Shown here: positions 27,325 through 35,831 of the stretch, in pieces
Layout: every line of letters begins with the position of its first letter
Numbering within the stretch: position 1 is the first letter of the stretch
Assembly: GCA_002698965.1 (NCBI GenBank)
Contig: PAAT01000052.1
Coordinates: 1-49,905 of the forward strand
Source of the DNA: Rhodopirellula sp.
GTDB lineage: Bacteria > Planctomycetota > Planctomycetia > Pirellulales > Pirellulaceae
Reading direction: 5' to 3'
DNA length: 49,905 bases
The notes under the pieces: model-generated
Told to the model about the DNA's origin: nothing
The model's database searches: none
The model's input: only the letters and a program-made list of their open reading frames with translations
Made by a program: the position numbers and the translations under genes

Positions 27325-28320
27325 ATGGCCACAGATATCATCCATACCCTTATATCGCTTGAAAAGATCGATTCGTCTTATGACAGGCGACGTGAGATCG
27401 ATAAACTCAGAGAGGCCAATGGCGAATATTCCATAACAACGACAGCCAAAGAAGTTGCACGTAACTACAGTTACGTCCGTGAAAACGGATACCGGGACGG
27501 GTATGGATTCCTTGGAACGGTCAAGAGGATCGATTCCGAAGTGAAAATCCTGCTGCCCACGTCGATGAATGAAGAGGCCGAAACCTGGAGGCGCGGTGAA
27601 GAACATTCATTTACGGTCAGGTTCTTAGACTGGGACAGTTCATACAAACACTACAAACTGCTGGCTACAAGTGTCATCTCCATTCCTAGCCCGGCACCAC
27701 CCCCAGCTGATGCTGACCATACTCCTGCCCCAACTCATTCTGAGCCGAGCCCAGCTAGGTCCGAGTCTGTATTGAAAAGCATAGTTCCTTCCGAAGCTAA
27801 GGCGGATGAAGGAGAAGTGCCAGAACCCAAACTGATAGCCAAACGAAGCATTGACAAGGGTGACCGTCATGAGATTCGCAAGGCAAGGAAACCACAAAAG
27901 AACAAAGAGCCTGAAAAAGCGGAGTTCATACCTCAGGCAAAGCAATTAAGCATTCACGAAACAAGCGGTGAGCCAGAACGGGCAAGCACAAGCGGCCAAA
28001 CGCCTGATTTACAGCAGACGCAAATGGCTGATGTATCAGAAACACTGGGTTACATGCCGGCCCCGGTGTCCATCTCAAAATACGCTCCACCGACACTGCA
28101 AAAAGTACCCGTGCTCGAACGTGTAAAGACCTTTGGCAGCGGTAACAAACCGAGGACGTCGGCAAGGCCTACTCAGCAAGCCACCGACAAACCGACGCGT
28201 CCGTTCGAATTTATACAAAGCGAGTATAAAAAGCCCCTGATTCTTGGGCTCAAAATCTTTGGCGGCATTTTCGCAGCATTTTTATTACTTACCTGCATTT
28301 GCTGCGGCGCGATGACTTAA
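27325..28320 (+). CDS. Tail-anchored membrane protein sharing the N-terminal domain of its upstream neighbour
   Basis: 331 residues. Residues 1-115 align without large gaps to the start of the preceding protein: SSYDRRREI versus SNYDRRRAI, YVRENGYRDGYGFLGT versus YIREDGFRDGRSVVGT, LPTSMNEE versus FPANMNDE, and WDSSYKHYKLL versus FDSAYERYQML. A Pro/Lys/Glu-rich linker (~118-300) follows, then one membrane segment at the extreme C-terminus (~308-327, ending in ICCGAMT). With no signal peptide it should be tail-anchored, the domain facing the cytoplasm. The gene lies 87 bp after the first and likely arose by tandem duplication. No ribosome site is obvious. The family is unknown to me. Confidence 0.87.
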   Translation: MATDIIHTLISLEKIDSSYDRRREIDKLREANGEYSITTTAKEVARNYSYVRENGYRDGYGFLGTVKRIDSEVKILLPTSMNEEAETWRRGEEHSFTVRFLDWDSSYKHYKLLATSVISIPSPAPPPADADHTPAPTHSEPSPARSESVLKSIVPSEAKADEGEVPEPKLIAKRSIDKGDRHEIRKARKPQKNKEPEKAEFIPQAKQLSIHETSGEPERASTSGQTPDLQQTQMADVSETLGYMPAPVSISKYAPPTLQKVPVLERVKTFGSGNKPRTSARPTQQATDKPTRPFEFIQSEYKKPLILGLKIFGGIFAAFLLLTCICCGAMT

Positions 28321-28325
28321 ATCGG

Positions 28326-28340
28326 GGGCGGGATACGCCC
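28326..28340. terminator. GC-rich hairpin between convergent genes
   Basis: GGGCG and CGCCC pair perfectly around GGATA, with further G and C flanks, 6 bp after the 28320 stop and before the convergent dehydrogenase stop at 28420. No T-run follows, so termination is a guess from position only. Confidence 0.25.
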
Positions 28341-28419
28341 ACCCCAAACTCTTTCAGTGAATGTCTACCTCTACGATATCCAAAAGATTTATGTCCTCAG
28401 ACAGACGGTTTAGCCGAAG

Positions 28420-31272
28420 TCACCTGGCACTCTTAATGAACTTAACCAAATCAGCAACTTGTTGTGCTGTCAAATCTTTCACCTGTAGCTCAGGCATCAA
28501 TGACTTGTCCTGACGTTCAATCAAATCAACCTCCACGGTTGGGATACTCGTCTTTTTTCCCTCCGCGTCGACGATAACTATCTGCTTTGGACTTCGTGCC
28601 TGAAGAATACCTGAATACACGTGTCCGTTAACCGTTTCGATCACATAGGATGCATATTTTGCATCGATCCTGGCAGACGGCTGTACAATACTCTCCAACA
28701 CCGCATGACGATCAAGGCGTTTCGCAATGTCCTCTAGCGAAGGACCTACAGCCTTTCCAACGGAGCCTACCTGATGACAGTTTTTACACTGTATTCCTTG
28801 CGTATTAAGAAATAGTTGTCGGCCTCGTGAAGCATCCCCAACAAGTTTAAGTACACTTTCAAAGTCGACATTCGCTCCCAAGGTTTGGGGCAATACTGCC
28901 GGGTCAACAAAAGGCCGATAGAGGCCTAACTCCAGTGGTGGCTCGGAACCATCGACATTCTTATGAATTAACGCCAATGCCTTTTCCTGCGTTGTGATCG
29001 CATAAGCCTCCAACACAGTCGCCAATGCAGCAGAAACGGGCTGTTTACCTCGAGAGCCAATTACCGCCTGATCCACATCAACAACCAGGGCATCCGCCTC
29101 AGGGGTTTCCAACTCCTCAATCCACTGTTTTATTAAATCAATCGCCATCGCATCCGGTGTTCCGGCACCCAAATGAGGCATATGGCCCAACCCCCCCGTG
29201 CTCAGTCGATATAACAGTACTGATCCGCTAGGGTCACCTGCTGAAACAATCCGAGCATCCTGAATACCAAAACTACCTCGGGTAGGCCGATGGTTAATAA
29301 GTTTCATATTCTCCCAGCTCGTTTGATATTGAAGATCAATCGTTGCATTCCCCCCAGCACTCGGACGATGGCAGTGAGAGCAGTTAGCGGCCAAATACGA
29401 TTTGACGATTGCTTCTTTGTCCGAGCTAACTCCATTATGAAATCCCGGTAAATCTTTACTCAAACCTTCCACCGAATGTACATTCGCTTTTCCGCCGATA
29501 GGGTTCACCAACTCGATCACTCCCTCTTCGAGCAATCCGTGTATCTGTCCACGATGCACCTCCGCAGGTTTACCTGAATACGCATTCAGTTGTGGCAAAA
29601 CAAATCCCAATACCGTGGCTCGACTATTGTGACAGGTTTTACATTCACTACGACTGTGAAACCGCCATTCGATCTGTCGCTTGCCAGCAAATGCCAATGC
29701 ATCGTCAACAACAATCTTTCGCAAACCACCTTCATAGGGAACTAAATCAGCGTCTGTCTGATCTTCTCGCCAGGCATAGGTATAAAAACTCCATTGCTCC
29801 TTTTCAAGAAACATGACCTGAGTTTCCAAACGCGTGTATCCGGCCTTTCCTGATTCAGCGATATACAATGTCTTCGCCAGCGTCGTTCCTTCGGGGTAGA
29901 GCATCGTTCCGTTACGTTGAAGCATGACATTTTCCTCCCCAGGCAAACCGATCAAATGATCTGCGAAAGCCCCATCTTGCCACTGTGGCTGGGCAAGCTT
30001 GTAATCAAAAACACCCGGCACGCGTTGGAAACCATCACCGAACAGGCCCGTTGCGCTTATCGTTCGAGGGAAACGTGCTGTATCCACATCGACTTTGTTA
30101 TTCTCTAGCTTATAAATCCCTCCGGCATAATCGAGTACGAGCAATTCACCTTTCGAATCTTCACCAAAAGCTATCACTTTTACATTCGATTGCACAATCT
30201 CCTCAAGCGAAACGAGTTCGTTTCCGTCATTGGTTAATGCCCAGAGAATTCCAGTCACATAGTCTCCATAAACATATTTACCTTCTAAATCGTCATGTTT
30301 ACCCCGATAGACAAAGCCGCCGGTTATGGATCGAGCCTCTGAGTGATGATGTGCCGCGACTGCAGGAATCACCGGGCCAGGCCCGGTCTTGAGATCCGTT
30401 CGAACAGGCTGCGGCCCTTCCGTAACACTCCAGCCATAATTGCCCCCACTAACAACGCGAAAAACCATCTCCCAAAGTTCCCAACCAACATCTCCAACCC
30501 ATAATTCTTTGGTTTCTGAATCAAAACTCATCCGCCAGGGGTTTCTGAAACCGAAGGCATAAATCTCATGTCGGGCATCTTTCCATTCCACAAACGGATT
30601 ATCGGCAGGAATTGCATACGGGTTATCGGCCGAAGTATTTCTCACGTCCAGTCGCAAAATACAACTCAGCAGGTCATCCACCCCTTGACCGGTATTATGT
30701 CCGTCCGGAGGAGAAGGAGGGGCTGCGTCCCCAGTAGAAATATAAAGCATGTTGTCGGGCCCAAATTTCAGGCAACCACCATTATGGCCCCCCGACTTCC
30801 AGCGAATAATCTCGACTTGCGAAGTGGGGTCAATTTTTGGCAGGCCATCACCCGCCATCTTAAATCTTGCGACCCGGGTTCCCTCTTCCAAATTTGGGCC
30901 CTCAATGAATGTCAAATAGACGTACTGGTTTTCTGCATAGTCCGGATCAAATGTAAAGCCATAGGCCGCTGTCGCGGCAAACTCTTTCTGGAGGTCAATC
31001 ACTAGGTTCGGTTCAGTGACCGACTGGTCCGACTCATTGAAACTAAAAAGCTTCCCTCTCTGTTCAAGAACATACAATAGTCCGTCTTCACCATTGCCTG
31101 TAATCAAAACAGGATTTGTAAATGAGAGTGAGGAATACGACTGGACTAACGAGTATGGCTTCGGTGGTTCGGGACTACCCGATAACTGACTTGATTTCCA
31201 TATATCTCGTGCATCGGTGTTCCCACACAGGGCGACTAACAGAAGAAAGCAAACAAAGGTTCTAAGACACAT
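28420..31272 (-). CDS. Exported PQQ-type sugar dehydrogenase fused to three c-type heme sites
   Basis: 950 residues from the ATG at 31272, which has AGGA 10 nt upstream; the frame reaches a TTG at 31290 with no ribosome site. The signal peptide (FVCFLLLVALCG) is followed by a soluble glucose dehydrogenase/HHIP-like propeller (~40-400) with GHNGGCLKFGPDNMLYISTGD, EIYAFGFRNPWRMSFD and WEMVFRVVSGGNYGW. Residues ~400-680 contain two heme sites, Cys544-Lys-Thr-Cys547-His548 and Cys631-Ser-His-Cys634-His635. The C-terminus (~800-950) is a TIGR02603-type cytochrome domain with Cys829-Lys-Asn-Cys832-His833. Inference: sugar oxidation in the periplasm, with electrons passed along the attached hemes. 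PQQ use is inferred from the family, and a Trp/Arg-level check of the cofactor pocket was not possible. Confidence 0.92.
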   Translation of the reverse strand: MCLRTFVCFLLLVALCGNTDARDIWKSSQLSGSPEPPKPYSLVQSYSSLSFTNPVLITGNGEDGLLYVLEQRGKLFSFNESDQSVTEPNLVIDLQKEFAATAAYGFTFDPDYAENQYVYLTFIEGPNLEEGTRVARFKMAGDGLPKIDPTSQVEIIRWKSGGHNGGCLKFGPDNMLYISTGDAAPPSPPDGHNTGQGVDDLLSCILRLDVRNTSADNPYAIPADNPFVEWKDARHEIYAFGFRNPWRMSFDSETKELWVGDVGWELWEMVFRVVSGGNYGWSVTEGPQPVRTDLKTGPGPVIPAVAAHHHSEARSITGGFVYRGKHDDLEGKYVYGDYVTGILWALTNDGNELVSLEEIVQSNVKVIAFGEDSKGELLVLDYAGGIYKLENNKVDVDTARFPRTISATGLFGDGFQRVPGVFDYKLAQPQWQDGAFADHLIGLPGEENVMLQRNGTMLYPEGTTLAKTLYIAESGKAGYTRLETQVMFLEKEQWSFYTYAWREDQTDADLVPYEGGLRKIVVDDALAFAGKRQIEWRFHSRSECKTCHNSRATVLGFVLPQLNAYSGKPAEVHRGQIHGLLEEGVIELVNPIGGKANVHSVEGLSKDLPGFHNGVSSDKEAIVKSYLAANCSHCHRPSAGGNATIDLQYQTSWENMKLINHRPTRGSFGIQDARIVSAGDPSGSVLLYRLSTGGLGHMPHLGAGTPDAMAIDLIKQWIEELETPEADALVVDVDQAVIGSRGKQPVSAALATVLEAYAITTQEKALALIHKNVDGSEPPLELGLYRPFVDPAVLPQTLGANVDFESVLKLVGDASRGRQLFLNTQGIQCKNCHQVGSVGKAVGPSLEDIAKRLDRHAVLESIVQPSARIDAKYASYVIETVNGHVYSGILQARSPKQIVIVDAEGKKTSIPTVEVDLIERQDKSLMPELQVKDLTAQQVADLVKFIKSAR

Positions 31273-31311
31273 AGCATACGAGTCCTGCAAAAAAAGGTAC
31301 GGCTACGTGTA

Positions 31312-31320
31312 TTATATCAT
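31312..31320 (-). promoter_or_regulatory. Extended -10 promoter for the dehydrogenase gene
   Basis: Read on the minus strand the site is TGATATAAT, that is TGn joined to a perfect TATAAT. It lies about 40 bp upstream of the ATG at 31272 and just after the stop of the surface protease gene (31339). No good -35 is visible, as expected for extended -10 promoters. Confidence 0.5.
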
Positions 31321-31338
31321 CTTAAGCCGAAGTCGATA

Positions 31339-34300
31339 TTAACTGACTTCTTCATTCATTATTCGTAGTGATTCATCTTCATAATCATCACCACTTTCAG
31401 ATTGAATCGCTTCTTCCCGGAGCAAATCAAGTTCACCAATGAGAGAACTCACCTGTCTAGGTATTTCAATCAACGCACTATCGTCCCGACTTAATAAGCA
31501 CCACCCTTCTTCTGGATCTTCTCCAGAGTCCAGGTTTAGGTTTTGGCTAAAAGCATGATCAACGGCCCTGATCCAGAGCGAATCTCCCCCCTCTCCCTCT
31601 CCTTCCAGTGCATTATTAAGCTCATTAATTACGACCAAAGCATCAATGGGAGAGAATTTATTATCACGACTGGCATCCCAAAACGGAGCCTGCATGCCTG
31701 CTTCTCGATCAAGCGAAAGACTACCACCTTCACCTGCATTAAGACGGTTAATCACCGTAAGTGCATCCATCGGAACTAAATGACCATCATCATTGATATC
31801 GCCGGGACTGGCGCCGTTAAACCAAAGATAATCTGTCAGCATTTCAATCGTTACAACACGAGACTCGGTGGTCACTGTACCATCCGTTACGTTGTACTCA
31901 AAAGAATCAACCCGGTTGAAGTTTTCATTAGGAACATATTCAAATGTCCCTCCATCACGTAAAACCAACTGGCCATATTTAGGTGGCGTTACTTCAGAGA
32001 AGACTAATCGATCGACATCCGGATCGTCGACTAAGCTGTACAAATCACTATCATAATCGGGCGCGAGCACATGATTGTCCTCGACTTGATAGAGCCCGTC
32101 TGAAGCAACTGGCTCGTCATTAACCTGATTCACGATGACGGCAAATTCTTCAATGTAGAACTGATTATCTTCCAGCGTCGCAAGATCTTTATCGTAACCA
32201 GCATCCATGAGTTGTAGAACAATAGAACTTGTCCCAAATGCATGCTCGGGGAACGAGAAATCCAGAGAACCAGTCGTAGCATTGGTCGTGTGATTCAATG
32301 CATGACTAAGAAGTTCATCATTCGATACAAACACTTCAGCAACAAATGGTTGAGATTCACCAATACCCGAACTTAGTCCGGTCAGATCGATTTGAAGATC
32401 GCCACTGTCCTCGTCAATGGTCACATCATTAATCTGTTCCACCGTCGGAGGCATATCCGTGTGAGAAATACTAATGTGATAATGCCCCATAGAACCGGCT
32501 TCGACACCTTCCCCTGTGACAGGATTGTAGTCAACAAGACCTTCATGGTAGCCACTGACACCTAGATAATACGACGTATCCGCTGCGAATTCATAATGAA
32601 GAAAACTACCCAGGCCACCATACGGGTCGTCGTCATTTTGAGCCAACTCATTTCCGTCGGCATCAAACAGACGTAGAACAGTATCGGCGCTCCATGCCTG
32701 AGAACTATCAGTCCAAATCATGTAGTCACCCGCTTCTTCCGGTGTGAAGCGGTATAAATCAACATCTTCTGCTGTCAAAACAAAGGTGTCATCATAGCCA
32801 ATCTCGGCGGAACGAGAATCGCCGACAACCAAGTCAAGAATTCCAAGATGGGATAATTTATCATCCGTCAAAAGAGTGTATGCTTCGGGGCCGAACTCAT
32901 CCCACTTCATTTGGTAGTAACCCGTAGCACCCGGAACAGCATCACCAATTACAAACGGATCAAATGCCTGATTTCCCAAACCGCTTACCGCAAAGTAATA
33001 AGTTTCACCAGCCGTCCCCGCCAAATGAATCTTAGCATCCCAACTGCCATTTTCGACGAAGTCCCAATCCCGCTGTGCAATGTAATTCCCATAAGAATCA
33101 AACACGGTAATAACGCTATCCAAATCATCGTCATTATCCTCGAGGACATAGGAATCAACATCAAACTCGAGGACACCCGTTATCGTCGGGGTAACCTGAA
33201 AGAAGTCAATATCTTTATCGCTAACCTCTGCCCAATCTCCGGCAACACTATCCCAGTCATAGTAGATCAGTTCTTCGTACCAAGTATTCGCGTCGGGCAG
33301 GACCATCGACTGATTAATATTGCCTGTAAGATCCTTCGAAACAAATTGGAACTCAACTTCGTAAAATCCACCATACGTCGGCGGACGAGCATCTACACTC
33401 ATCGGGTTGTAGCTATGATTGCGTTGACCGGAAACACCGAAATAAAGGACCTGACCTTGTTCCAGATCAGAGCCCATAAGAAAACTGTCTGTTGTATGCC
33501 CGTCAAAGTACTGCCGATCTGTCGGATGATCAAACACATAACCAGGATAGGCTCCATCAACGTATTCCACAGAATACCCAAACGGATCGACTTGTAACTG
33601 ATCATCACTGTAAACCAACTCATTTCCATCAGCATCAAATGCTCTTAAAAACGAATTGACATAACCTTCGGTGAAGGGAGTATCGATATCCACCAATACT
33701 TTCCCATCGTCCGGGACAACCAAACGAAACAAATCGACATCCTGCGTTCCCACATGATTGCCATAATCTTCGCCGATCAAGCCAGTGAACGCGGTTTCGC
33801 CCTGGTTAAAACTAACCTGAACTGCGGTATCTAGAAAACCATTGAGATCATCATTGGCCCAACTAAACGCTAGTTTGTAATAACCTCGATCTGCGGCCGT
33901 CCCGGAACCCGGATGGATCGGGGAGTAATTATCATTACCGGAACCACTGACACCCACGTAGTACACCCCTACCGGCAAGGCCGCTTCCAGATGGGAATAC
34001 GTCGTATTGTCATAGTCATCATTGGAGACAAGTGGTGTTCCATCTTCATCAAACAGGCGTAGCAGGGTATCCGCCGGTTCTCGATTACCCCAGGCTTCGG
34101 TTTGCAATATCACCACTCCAGGGGCGGTAACTTCGAAGCGAAACATATCAACATCGGCGTCACCCGTTTCAAAACGACGCCCATCTTTTCCGAGAATTCC
34201 CTTGAGCTTCACTGCTTCGTTGGGATCATTATCAAAAATACTCCAACGCAACGGTAGGGCCGGTCCCTGATAAGCTCCGCTTAATGTGCTATTCGCATCC

Positions 34301-35466
34301 CCGCTGTTTATTTCATACCGATCTTCCCGCTCAGCGTTACTCTCCACCAATTCTCGTACTGCTTTCACAGCCTGGTGAACGTTAATACGAGGATAGTCTG
34401 TGTTGGTGTAGTTGAAAGCTACTCCATCAACGGTGGTGATTGAGTTTTCATCATCTCCATCATGGATCACATCGGAAGAAGTCCGGATGATCTCCTGGAT
34501 TTCTGCGGTTTCCAGGTATCGTCCGCCAAATGTCATGGCAGCATCCTGCATTAAAGCAACCGTCCCTGCAACCATGGGCGACGCCATACTCGTGCCGGCC
34601 AGCTCTGAAAATTCATTTCCCGGTACACTACTAAGTATGAATGCCCCCGGAGCAAACACAACGTTGTCCTGGGCTGGGGGACGTTGACTGAAATGCACAA
34701 TTCGGTCCGAAGCCGTCGTCACATCACAAACCTGTTCTCCCATGCAAATTCCTCCACCCTCGTAGGATTCCCACACGGCACCAACCACAAGCGTGCTGTA
34801 AATTCCGGGAGCATTCGCATTACGAACCATTTGAGTTTGGCCGTTCCGATCAATTCCATACTCATTTCCGGCAGCACTCACCACCGTGATACCCAAACGC
34901 TCCAGGTTGAGAATCTCACGATAAACGTCCTGAGTGACCGCTGCAGCATCACTGGAAGTAGCAAAAAGCCCTCCACCAAGCGACATATTCACCACTTTGA
35001 TATTGTGGTCATGATGATTCTCACGCACCCACTGCAGTGCTTCAAGAATCTGAACCCAGGATGAATAGCCGTCGGTCTCTGAGAACACCTGGAGAGAGAT
35101 GATATCGGCTTTGTTAGCAATACCGATATCTGGATCCGATGCGGCCGCAATACCAGCAACATGAGTCCCGTGACCGGAAGTAAAATAATTCCCTTCGGTC
35201 TGGTAAACCAGGTCAACATTGGCCACGACACGATCTGTAAACATTCGATGAGAAGTATCTACGCCAGTATCGATGATAGCAATTCCTATCCCATCTCCAT
35301 CCACTTCCTGAAATTCCTGAGCACGACGCATATCGTAGAGATCGATCAGGTCAAAGGCAAAAGAGTGCGGAGTCAACCCCGTCAAAACAAGCCTTGGTTC
35401 TAATTGCTCTAGAAACAAGCGTTTACGAAAACGATTACGACTGCCCCGATTCGCATGATTACTCAC
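31339..35466 (-). CDS. Subtilisin-like surface protease with PPC repeats and dockerin-like tail
   Basis: 1375 residues from a GTG at 35466, chosen because GGAGGAG (35475-35481) lies 8 nt upstream; the frame continues to an ATG at 35499 with no such site. The start gives MSNHANRGSRNRF and then KRLFLEQLEPRLVLTG, the LEPR-type N-terminus of planctomycete surface proteins in place of an ordinary signal peptide. The S8 peptidase domain (~55-310) has Asp66 (IAIIDTGVD), His102 (HGTHVAG), oxyanion Asn201 (AAGNEYG) and Ser293 (GTSMASPMVAG). About four PPC-like beta domains follow (~380-1040; DVDMFRFEV, DVDLFRLVV, DIDFFQVTP, DVDLYRFTP), each ending in a YYVGVSG-type strand. A cadherin/Big_9-like unit (~1060-1200) precedes a dockerin-like repeat pair (~1215-1285; GDINDDG, DALTVINRLN, DALVVINELN). 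Probably an exported, envelope-attached protease. Confidence 0.92.
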   Translation of the reverse strand: MSNHANRGSRNRFRKRLFLEQLEPRLVLTGLTPHSFAFDLIDLYDMRRAQEFQEVDGDGIGIAIIDTGVDTSHRMFTDRVVANVDLVYQTEGNYFTSGHGTHVAGIAAASDPDIGIANKADIISLQVFSETDGYSSWVQILEALQWVRENHHDHNIKVVNMSLGGGLFATSSDAAAVTQDVYREILNLERLGITVVSAAGNEYGIDRNGQTQMVRNANAPGIYSTLVVGAVWESYEGGGICMGEQVCDVTTASDRIVHFSQRPPAQDNVVFAPGAFILSSVPGNEFSELAGTSMASPMVAGTVALMQDAAMTFGGRYLETAEIQEIIRTSSDVIHDGDDENSITTVDGVAFNYTNTDYPRINVHQAVKAVRELVESNAEREDRYEINSGDANSTLSGAYQGPALPLRWSIFDNDPNEAVKLKGILGKDGRRFETGDADVDMFRFEVTAPGVVILQTEAWGNREPADTLLRLFDEDGTPLVSNDDYDNTTYSHLEAALPVGVYYVGVSGSGNDNYSPIHPGSGTAADRGYYKLAFSWANDDLNGFLDTAVQVSFNQGETAFTGLIGEDYGNHVGTQDVDLFRLVVPDDGKVLVDIDTPFTEGYVNSFLRAFDADGNELVYSDDQLQVDPFGYSVEYVDGAYPGYVFDHPTDRQYFDGHTTDSFLMGSDLEQGQVLYFGVSGQRNHSYNPMSVDARPPTYGGFYEVEFQFVSKDLTGNINQSMVLPDANTWYEELIYYDWDSVAGDWAEVSDKDIDFFQVTPTITGVLEFDVDSYVLEDNDDDLDSVITVFDSYGNYIAQRDWDFVENGSWDAKIHLAGTAGETYYFAVSGLGNQAFDPFVIGDAVPGATGYYQMKWDEFGPEAYTLLTDDKLSHLGILDLVVGDSRSAEIGYDDTFVLTAEDVDLYRFTPEEAGDYMIWTDSSQAWSADTVLRLFDADGNELAQNDDDPYGGLGSFLHYEFAADTSYYLGVSGYHEGLVDYNPVTGEGVEAGSMGHYHISISHTDMPPTVEQINDVTIDEDSGDLQIDLTGLSSGIGESQPFVAEVFVSNDELLSHALNHTTNATTGSLDFSFPEHAFGTSSIVLQLMDAGYDKDLATLEDNQFYIEEFAVIVNQVNDEPVASDGLYQVEDNHVLAPDYDSDLYSLVDDPDVDRLVFSEVTPPKYGQLVLRDGGTFEYVPNENFNRVDSFEYNVTDGTVTTESRVVTIEMLTDYLWFNGASPGDINDDGHLVPMDALTVINRLNAGEGGSLSLDREAGMQAPFWDASRDNKFSPIDALVVINELNNALEGEGEGGDSLWIRAVDHAFSQNLNLDSGEDPEEGWCLLSRDDSALIEIPRQVSSLIGELDLLREEAIQSESGDDYEDESLRIMNEEVS

Positions 35467-35474
35467 AACAATCA

Positions 35475-35481
35475 CTCCTCC
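35475..35481 (-). promoter_or_regulatory. Strong ribosome binding site defining a GTG start
   Basis: On the minus strand the sequence reads GGAGGAG, followed by 8 nt and GTG at 35466. Planctomycete genes in this window mostly lack such a site, so this decides the start of the surface protease over the upstream ATGs at 35499, 35496 and 35484. Confidence 0.6.
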
Positions 35482-35572
35482 CATACAATATGTCATCATT
35501 TCGATAACACATGTCTCATTCGCTAAACAACAAAACGACTACACATTATCGTGCATTTGCTTCTCTGGAAGT

Positions 35573-35597
35573 ATTATATGCAATCGGTGTGCCGATT
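35573..35597 (-). promoter_or_regulatory. Candidate promoter with an operator-like palindrome for the surface protease gene
   Basis: The minus strand carries TATAAT at 35578-35573. The 17 bp just upstream contain the perfect palindrome AATCGG-CACA-CCGATT (35597-35582), lying between the -10 and where the -35 would be. No TTGACA-like -35 is seen. A regulator bound there would overlap RNA polymerase contacts. The GTG start is about 107 bp downstream. Confidence 0.4.
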
Positions 35598-35787
35598 AGT
35601 ATATTCATGATGATCCTATGCAGAGGTTGCCTCTCAAGTACAAAAGCATGAATTGATGGGGCTTGTCTGTATTGTTCAGTCGTGGACTTTGTTAAAGCGA
35701 AGTTGGAGCAAGTGGAACACTCCGAACTAAGAGGATTCACCGTAACAAGCTGCAGAATACCAAACAAACGCCAAACTTGATTTGGGT

Positions 35788-35793
35788 TATAAT
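35788..35793 (+). promoter_or_regulatory. Candidate -10 box for the sulfatase gene
   Basis: A perfect TATAAT lies 39 bp before the ATG at 35832. The matching -35 is weak (no TTGACA-like hexamer at 16-18 bp). Confidence 0.35.
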
Positions 35794-35831
35794 CACTAGC
35801 TCGAATACTCATTCAATATTGAAAGCTACCA

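Larger units (their letters stand above)
35467..35831. other. 365-bp non-coding divergent region
   Basis: The region separates the surface protease gene (-) from a sulfatase gene (+). It holds the -10/palindrome at 35573-35597 for the protease, and a plus-strand TATAAT at 35788-35793 about 39 bp before the sulfatase ATG. A short CCAAA/TTTGG hairpin (35772-35786) abuts that -10. The open frame at 35546-35812 (-) has no recognisable product and no ribosome site, so I do not call a gene. Confidence 0.5.

Noticed and set aside
31273..31290. TTG start at 31290 for the sugar dehydrogenase
   Set aside because: No ribosome site; the ATG at 31272 has AGGA at good spacing and starts the signal peptide.
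32911..33597. 228-codon plus-strand open frame inside the protease gene
   Set aside because: It is the antisense shadow of a beta-rich coding region; the protein is low in structure and has no start signal.
35546..35812. 88-codon minus-strand open frame in the divergent region
   Set aside because: It covers the candidate promoters and palindrome, and its protein sequence shows no family pattern.
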